A DNA stretch of 64,000 nucleotides from an uncultured Roseobacter sp. (lineage in GTDB: Bacteria > Pseudomonadota > Alphaproteobacteria > Rhodobacterales > Rhodobacteraceae): contig NZ_CANLXG010000003.1 of NCBI RefSeq assembly GCF_947495025.1, positions 310,001 to 374,000 on the forward strand. The letters are read 5' to 3'. The position numbers and the translations under genes were made by a program. Positions 58,803-64,000 of this stretch are shown here, piece after piece (the first letter of the stretch is position 1; the number at the start of each line of letters is the position of its first letter). The notes below the pieces were generated by a model. It made no database searches. It had not been told where the DNA came from and was given only the letters and a program-made list of their open reading frames with translations.

Positions 58803-61046
58803 TCAGCCCTGATCGCGCAGCCATTCCATAATCGCGGGGCGTACCGACATTTCCCCGCGATGGCGTGCATCTGCAATGACTTTGCGCACCTGACCGAGAT
58901 CAGACCGGCGCAGCAGACTTTTCACCGGCCCGACAGAGGCGGGACGCATGGAAAGTGACCGCAGACCGATGGCCGCAAGACACAGCGCCTCGACAGGCCT
59001 GCCGGCATCCTCTCCGCAGAACGACAGGGGGGTACCGCTGATACTGCAGCGCTCGACAATGCTCTCGATAAAGCTCAGGAACGAGACGTTCAGCGTGTCA
59101 TACCTGCGCCGTACCCGCTCGTTTTCGCGGTCCGCGGCAAAGAAAAACTGTTTAAGGTCATTGCCGCCGATCGACAGAAAATCGACCTCCTCAAAGAACT
59201 TCATTGGCGCAAAACCGAGGCTAGGCGTCTCAAGCATCGCGCCGATACTGACCGCTTCCGGCAGGACATGGCCCAGCCTTTCTTCGGCGGCCATGGTTTT
59301 GTCCATCAGGCGTCGCGCGGCACGGTATTCTTCGAGCTGTGCGACAAAGGGAAACATCACCGTCAGCGGACGCCCGTTTGCCGCCCGGATCAGCGCCTGC
59401 AACTGCATCCGCATGATGCCGGGTTTGTCCAGACCCACCCGTATGGCGCGCCACCCCAGAGCGGGGTTGGGTTCATCATTGGGCTTCATATAGGGCAGAA
59501 CCTTGTCCGACCCGATGTCGAGCGTTCGGAAGACAACGGGCTTACCACCCGCTGCATCCAGCACCCGTGCGTAGAGCGCCACCAGTTCCGCGCGCCGCGG
59601 CATCTGGTTACGCACCAGGAACTGCAATTCAGTCCGGAACAGGCCAACACCTTCGGCCCCAGAACTGGGCAACGACGGCAGATCGGCCATCAGACCCGCA
59701 TTCATCTGCAGGCTGACAGTATTCCCACAAAGCGTTTCAGCAGGCTTGTCGCGAATGGATGCATAGCGTTCCTGCGCCTCGGCCAGCATCGCAATCTTGT
59801 CGCGGAACGCGGTCACGACCGTCTCGTCGGGGCGCAGGTGCACGATACCCTGTTCGCCGTCGACCATGATGTGGTCGCCATTGAGCGCTTCGGTGGTCAC
59901 GCGTGCCGAATGCACCACCAGCGGAATGGCCAGCGCGCGTGCGACGATCGCCGCATGGCTGCCAACCGACCCTTCTTCCAGCACGATACCGCGCAGACTG
60001 CGCCCGTATTCCAGAAGTTCGGCCGGGCCAATGTTTCGGGCGATCAGAATGGGATCGGCCGGCATTTCCGCGCCCGTATCCGCACCCTGCCCCGTCAGAA
60101 TTCGCAGCAAACGGTTGCTGAGGTCATCGAGATCACTCAGGCGTTCGCGCAGATAGTTGTCGGTAACACTGCCCATCCGCGCCCGCGCCAGCGACTGCTC
60201 TTTCTCGACTGCCGCTTCGGCAGACAGCCCGTTGGAGATATCTTCTTCCATGCGGCGCATCCAGCCCCGCGAATTGGCGAACATCCGGTACGTCTCAAGA
60301 ACCTGCGCCTGATCCTTGTCGTGGGTTCCCGCAATTTCGAGCATCTTGTCCACGCCGACCCGCAGTTGTTCCACAGCCTCACGCAGTCGTTCAGATTCGC
60401 GTACAGGGTCGTCTGCGATGGGGTTCGTGACCACCACACGTGGTTCATGCAGCCAGACATGGCCTTCGGCGGCACCCTCCTGACCGACGGTCCCCCGGAA
60501 CATCGCCGGTTGCGAGTGCCGCGCGGACATTGCCGCCCCCTCACCCACAAAAGCGCCCAGTTCCGTCATTTCGGCCAGAACCATCGCAACGACTTCCAGT
60601 GCATAGACCTCGTCAGCCAGGTATTCGCGCTGCGACCGCGACTGCACAACAAGTACGCCCAAAGGCTCACCCAGTCGCAGGACGGGTACCCCCAGAAAGC
60701 TGGAATAAATCTCTTCGCCTGTCTCCGGCATAAAACGGAAACCACGTGCCTTTGGCGCATCGGCTTCGTTTACCACCATACGACGGCGCGCAACCTGACC
60801 AACAAGCCCCTCACCGACCTTCATGCGGGTCTTGTGAACAGCGTCCTGATTCAGACCCTCTGTTGCACAGAGCTCAAGCGTCTTTTCGTCCCGGAACAGA
60901 TAGATAGAGCAGACCTCGCACCCCATGCTGTCTGCGATAATCTGGGTAATCCGGTTGAGGCGCGCCTGACCTTCGATATCACCTGCCATCGCATCGCGAA
61001 GGCGTCCCAGCAGGCGGCGGGATCCGGTTTCAGGACGTTCTGCCAC
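58803..61046 (-). CDS. ptsP: PtsP, enzyme I of the nitrogen phosphotransferase system
   Basis: This is a 747-residue phosphoenolpyruvate–protein phosphotransferase (EI-Ntr). An N-terminal GAF domain (about 15–165) is followed by the PEP-utilising parts: phospho-histidine motif EEGSVGSHAAIVARALAIP near 360, GVGLFRTELQFL, GWRAIRVGL and SIGGNDLKQFFFAADR. It passes phosphate to NPr and sets nitrogen and potassium regulation. It stands directly downstream of lysC, an arrangement usual in this bacterial family. Confidence 0.95.
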   Translation of the reverse strand: MAERPETGSRRLLGRLRDAMAGDIEGQARLNRITQIIADSMGCEVCSIYLFRDEKTLELCATEGLNQDAVHKTRMKVGEGLVGQVARRRMVVNEADAPKARGFRFMPETGEEIYSSFLGVPVLRLGEPLGVLVVQSRSQREYLADEVYALEVVAMVLAEMTELGAFVGEGAAMSARHSQPAMFRGTVGQEGAAEGHVWLHEPRVVVTNPIADDPVRESERLREAVEQLRVGVDKMLEIAGTHDKDQAQVLETYRMFANSRGWMRRMEEDISNGLSAEAAVEKEQSLARARMGSVTDNYLRERLSDLDDLSNRLLRILTGQGADTGAEMPADPILIARNIGPAELLEYGRSLRGIVLEEGSVGSHAAIVARALAIPLVVHSARVTTEALNGDHIMVDGEQGIVHLRPDETVVTAFRDKIAMLAEAQERYASIRDKPAETLCGNTVSLQMNAGLMADLPSLPSSGAEGVGLFRTELQFLVRNQMPRRAELVALYARVLDAAGGKPVVFRTLDIGSDKVLPYMKPNDEPNPALGWRAIRVGLDKPGIMRMQLQALIRAANGRPLTVMFPFVAQLEEYRAARRLMDKTMAAEERLGHVLPEAVSIGAMLETPSLGFAPMKFFEEVDFLSIGGNDLKQFFFAADRENERVRRRYDTLNVSFLSFIESIVERCSISGTPLSFCGEDAGRPVEALCLAAIGLRSLSMRPASVGPVKSLLRRSDLGQVRKVIADARHRGEMSVRPAIMEWLRDQG

Positions 61047-61094
61047 TGTCGCAACCCTCCCAGGTCAGCGATGCGCGGCCTGTCTCAGATGTGA

Positions 61095-62333
61095 TCAGGC
61101 CGCCTTGTCGAGGTCGAAGGCATCATGCAGTGCCTGTACGGCGAGTTCCATGTATTTCCGGTCAATGAGCACAGAAATCTTGATCTCTGATGTCGTAATG
61201 ACCTTGATGTTGATGCCTTCGGCACTCATCACCTGAAACATCTTTGCGGCCACACCGGTATGGCTGCGCATCCCGATCCCCACAACGCTGACTTTCGCCA
61301 CGTCTGTGTCGGCGATCACTTCCTGATAGTTGATCACACCGTTCTCTTTTGCCGCCTCAACAGCTTTCTGCGCGCGCATCACCTGATCAGTGGGGCACGA
61401 CCAGGTCATATCGGTACGGCCTTCCTCAGAGATGTTCTGTACGATCATGTCCACGTTCACACCGCCCTCACTCAGGGCCGTAAAGATGCTTGCCGCAATC
61501 CCGGGGCGATCCGCGACGCTGACCAGGGTCATCTTGGCCTCGTCGCGGCTGAATGCGACACCTGCAACAACATTGCTTTCCATGATTTCCTCCTCGTCGC
61601 ACACCAGCGTGCCGGCCTCGTCTGACTGTTCTTCGAAGCTGCTCAGAACCCGCAGCTTGACTTTATAGCGCATCGCCAGCTCGACAGAGCGGGTCTGCAG
61701 CACCTTGGCCCCCAGCGAGGCCAGCTCAAGCATTTCCTCAAAGGCGATGCGGTCCAGCTTGCGGGCCTTGGCCTCTACACGCGGGTCTGTCGTGTAGACA
61801 CCATCCACATCCGTATAGATATCGCACCGCTCAGCGCCGAACGCAGCAGCAAACGCCACAGCCGTGGTGTCCGAGCCGCCACGCCCCAGCGTCGTAATAC
61901 GGCCCTCGGGGCTGACCCCCTGAAACCCGGCGACGACGGCAACTTTCATACCCTCGCCAAACTTGGCCGTTATGTTGTCGGTCGGAATCTCTTCGATCCG
62001 CGCCTGGCTGTGCGCCGATGTGGTTTTTACCGGCACCTGCCAGCCCTGCCAGCTGCGCGCAGGAACATCCATCTCCTGCAGGGTCAGCGCCATGAGACCC
62101 GCGGTCACGTTTTCTCCCGAAGACACAACGGCATCGTATTCGCGCGCGTCATACAGCGGAGAGGTCTCGTTAACCCAGCCAACCAGTTCGTTGGTCTTGC
62201 CGGACATGGCAGAGACGATGACGATCACGTCATAGCCCTTGGCCACCTCGACACCGACGCGCTTTGCCGCCCGTCGGATCCGGTCCAGTGTTGCAACGGA
62301 CGTGCCGCCGAATTTCATTACCAGAACAGGCAT
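61095..62333 (-). CDS. lysC: Aspartate kinase
   Basis: This is a 412-residue enzyme that phosphorylates aspartate in the first step of lysine, threonine and methionine synthesis. The kinase domain begins MPVLVMKFGGTSV and contains GRGGSDTTAVAFAAAFGAERCDIYTDVDGV (about 160–190). Two C-terminal ACT domains (about 265–412) allow feedback inhibition. Length and layout match the single-polypeptide type. Confidence 0.97.
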   Translation of the reverse strand: MPVLVMKFGGTSVATLDRIRRAAKRVGVEVAKGYDVIVIVSAMSGKTNELVGWVNETSPLYDAREYDAVVSSGENVTAGLMALTLQEMDVPARSWQGWQVPVKTTSAHSQARIEEIPTDNITAKFGEGMKVAVVAGFQGVSPEGRITTLGRGGSDTTAVAFAAAFGAERCDIYTDVDGVYTTDPRVEAKARKLDRIAFEEMLELASLGAKVLQTRSVELAMRYKVKLRVLSSFEEQSDEAGTLVCDEEEIMESNVVAGVAFSRDEAKMTLVSVADRPGIAASIFTALSEGGVNVDMIVQNISEEGRTDMTWSCPTDQVMRAQKAVEAAKENGVINYQEVIADTDVAKVSVVGIGMRSHTGVAAKMFQVMSAEGINIKVITTSEIKISVLIDRKYMELAVQALHDAFDLDKAA

Positions 62334-62376
62334 TGCCCTCGTCCCTCATCTCGTCCGAGGGGGGGTTTACGCGCAA

Positions 62377-62411
62377 GGACGCGGGATCACAAGAGACGCA
62401 GGCCCGCGTCC
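62377..62411 (-). terminator. Hairpin between SDR gene and lysC
   Basis: GGACGCGGG (62377–62385) and CCCGCGTCC (62403–62411) pair perfectly with a 17-base loop in the gap after the SDR gene. There is no T-run on the relevant strand, so termination strength is uncertain. Confidence 0.4.
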
Positions 62412-62457
62412 TGCCAGTTTTGCACAACCCTGCTGAACAGCGTCACGCGGGAGCAGG

Positions 62458-63096
62458 TCAGAACGGGTGTGGACGTCCATCCCATGTTTCAAAACACCCT
62501 GTTGTGCCGATGCTCAGCCCGTCAAAGCGATCAACAAGGCCTGACACCGCTTCATCCACACTGATGTCGCCGCCCGCACCCCCCATATCGGTACGCACCC
62601 AGCCCGGGTGATAAATACCGACGGCAATGCTCTCTGGTTTGAGGTCCTGTGCCAGGTTGCGACCAAGGTTCAGCACCGCAGCTTTGGAGGCGCGATAAAT
62701 ATAGCTACCACCCGGGGCCCGTTCGCTGGAGGCCATCTGCGAAGAGATAATCGCTATCTTCGGCGCCTGTGCGGCCCGCAGGTTCGACAAGAGCCCGCGG
62801 ACAGTCAGGAAAACGCCCGTCACATTCGCGGCAAAACTCTGTGCCCAGAGCTCCGGTCCGTAGCCATCCTGCAGTGTATGTCCTTTGTCGAGGTAGACGC
62901 CGGCATTGCACACCAACAGGTCCACCGGCTGCTGCTCCAGTGACGCGGCAAAGGCCGCCTGAGACGCCGGGTCCGTCACATCCAGCGGCCACTGACCGTC
63001 ACGGGTGGTGCCGATAACCGTCTCGCCGCGCGCAGCGAAAGCCTCTGCCAGCCCGGCACCGATGCCGCGGCTGGTACCTGTGATAACCACTGTCAT
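62458..63096 (-). CDS. Short-chain dehydrogenase/reductase
   Basis: This encodes 212 residues from ATG 63096. The upstream extension to 63153 carries no recognisable structure. The cofactor motif TGTSRGIGAG is at about 6–15, NAG near 70, the catalytic Ser in IISSQMAS and Tyr/Lys in YIYRASKAAVL. NAD(P)-dependent oxidoreductase of unknown substrate. It is 4 bases after the DUF1178 gene, probably the same transcript. Confidence 0.9.
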   Translation of the reverse strand: MTVVITGTSRGIGAGLAEAFAARGETVIGTTRDGQWPLDVTDPASQAAFAASLEQQPVDLLVCNAGVYLDKGHTLQDGYGPELWAQSFAANVTGVFLTVRGLLSNLRAAQAPKIAIISSQMASSERAPGGSYIYRASKAAVLNLGRNLAQDLKPESIAVGIYHPGWVRTDMGGAGGDISVDEAVSGLVDRFDGLSIGTTGCFETWDGRPHPF

Positions 63097-63100
63097 TGTG

Positions 63101-63523
63101 TCAGTTTGCCTTTCGTCCGGGCAGGAAAGGCAGCGGTGCGACCGGGATACCATCCTCGATCAGCTTCTTCGCCTCTTCGCCGTTTGCCTCGCCGTAGATC
63201 GCGCGCTCCGGGGTTGCCCCCAGATACATGGACCGCGCTTCCTCGGCGAATTTTCCACCGACGTAATCGGCATTCTCCTCAACATGCCGGCGCAGCTCGG
63301 CCAGCTTGCGTTCGGTGTCGCTGGCCGGCGTCTGCAGCGACTGCACCTCGGTCACCTCAGACGTCGAAACGCGGGGCGCCATCATCGCTTTGCTTACCGA
63401 AGCTGACCCGCACTCGGCACAGGTGAGGTGACCGGCACCGACCAGCCTGTCAAAAGCCTCGGCCGACTGGAACCAGCTGTCAAACCGGTGATCGTTGTCA
63501 CATTTCAGGGTGTAGCTGATCAT
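63101..63523 (-). CDS. DUF1178 family protein
   Basis: This is a 140-residue protein typical of alphaproteobacteria: MISYTLKCDNDHRFDSWFQSAEAFDRL and a CAECGSASVSKAMMAPRV cysteine pair suggest a small zinc-binding N-terminal domain, followed by a helical tail (ELRRHVEENADYVGGKFAEEARSMYLG). Function of the family is unknown. Confidence 0.9.
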   Translation of the reverse strand: MISYTLKCDNDHRFDSWFQSAEAFDRLVGAGHLTCAECGSASVSKAMMAPRVSTSEVTEVQSLQTPASDTERKLAELRRHVEENADYVGGKFAEEARSMYLGATPERAIYGEANGEEAKKLIEDGIPVAPLPFLPGRKAN

Positions 63524-63594
63524 TCAGGTACAATCTCCGCTTCGTCTCCTGATGAGATGGTACAGCCCGCCCTCCGGGTCAAGACCGCTGCATC

Positions 63595-64000
63595 TCAGAC
63601 GCGCGGATCGAAATCGAGCAATATGCGCGCCAGTTCGGGTTCATCAACCATCTGTGCGGCCTTCTTGCGCGAGACCCAGCGGCGTTCGCGCTGGCCGGCT
63701 TCGGGGTAGTCATCGGCAATTGCCGTCACCTCGACCGGAAAGATCATGCCCAGACAGGGAAATTCACCCGCCTCTTCAGTATCCTTACTGTATGAATAAA
63801 TCCCCAGGCACCGTCCGTCCGAACGACCGCGCACGCCAGCCTCTTCCCAGGCTTCCATCGCCGCGGTTTCAGCAGGTGTCTGCCCATGAACCGGCCAGCC
63901 TTTTGGCACAATCCAGCGCCGCGTACCCCGCGAAGTGATCAGCAGAATACGAATCTTTTTCTTTTCGATCCGGTAACACAGTGCAGCGAACTGCGACCTG
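63595..64000 (-). CDS. NUDIX hydrolase (5' end outside window)
   Basis: The frame is open to the right edge, giving about 134 residues of the C-terminal part. It shows KIRILLITSRGTRRWIVPKGW and the NUDIX box region GQTPAETAAMEAWEEAGV with the catalytic glutamates present (Met stands where Arg is usual in the REUxEE motif). It resembles diphosphoinositol- or diadenosine-polyphosphate hydrolase relatives. The beginning of the gene is missing. Confidence 0.85.
   Translation of the reverse strand, partial: RSQFAALCYRIEKKKIRILLITSRGTRRWIVPKGWPVHGQTPAETAAMEAWEEAGVRGRSDGRCLGIYSYSKDTEEAGEFPCLGMIFPVEVTAIADDYPEAGQRERRWVSRKKAAQMVDEPELARILLDFDPRV

Noticed and set aside
59268..61094. 608-residue rightward frame antisense to ptsP
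   Set aside because: It covers a textbook PtsP gene; composition is that of a GC-rich shadow with no motif.

Overview
The window looks like a marine alphaproteobacterium of the Roseobacter group (Rhodobacteraceae). The basis is overall GC-rich coding, the ptsP–lysC pair, TRAP transporter genes, DUF1178 and NUDIX neighbours, and a VirB/VirD4 region of the kind common in this family. This assignment rests on gene recognition, not on a database search.

Region 1 (about 1–40,750) reads as an integrative conjugative element or an integrated plasmid-like element. A complete VirB-type type IV secretion operon runs rightward (virB1, B2, B3, B4, a VirB7-like lipoprotein, a second lytic transglycosylase, B5, B8, B9, B10, B11, a DUF4177 protein, B6). 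Two lower-GC cargo genes follow, then the leftward mobilisation block virD4–relaxase–mobC. To its right is a candidate oriT with a perfect 10-bp inverted repeat, and then a leading region of small genes plus ardC, all read leftward. Two of those transcription units start behind duplicated, strongly folded leaders. A third, related leader lies at about 36.5 kb.

A BREX type 3 phage-defence operon (a WYL regulator of brxR type, brxF, brxC, an extra HEPN-like gene, pglXI, brxHII, pglZ, brxA) fills 21.3–36.1 kb. It is followed by a small protein, a protein of unknown function, a hipBA toxin–antitoxin pair with operator-like repeats, and a helix-turn-helix protein.

Region 2 (40,706–46,831) is a separate 6.1-kb island bounded by a 44-bp direct repeat equal to the 3' part of a tRNA-Cys(GCA) gene. 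It carries a tyrosine integrase with a small upstream gene, a membrane Sel1-repeat protein, a serine resolvase, a small membrane protein and a putative PD-(D/E)xK protein. Neither repeat copy has the 5' half of the tRNA, so an intact tRNA-Cys is expected left of the window. Regions 1 and 2 would then be tandem insertions in one tRNA gene.

Region 3 (46,832–64,000) looks chromosomal. It begins with a YcaO–TfuA–gluzincin protease–repeat-protein cluster, a possible RiPP-type modification system whose candidate substrate ends in eight tandem 5-residue units. It continues with an adenylate/guanylate cyclase with TPRs, a GNAT acetyltransferase, an ACT-domain protein, a DUF1445–TRAP operon with a divergent LysR regulator, ptsP, lysC, an SDR, a DUF1178 protein and the 3' part of a NUDIX hydrolase.

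Working together, region 1 can build a conjugation machine, nick at oriT, and send in first a strand carrying ardC and small genes that may be expressed from single-stranded promoters. It also brings BREX, HipBA and other probable defence genes to the new host.
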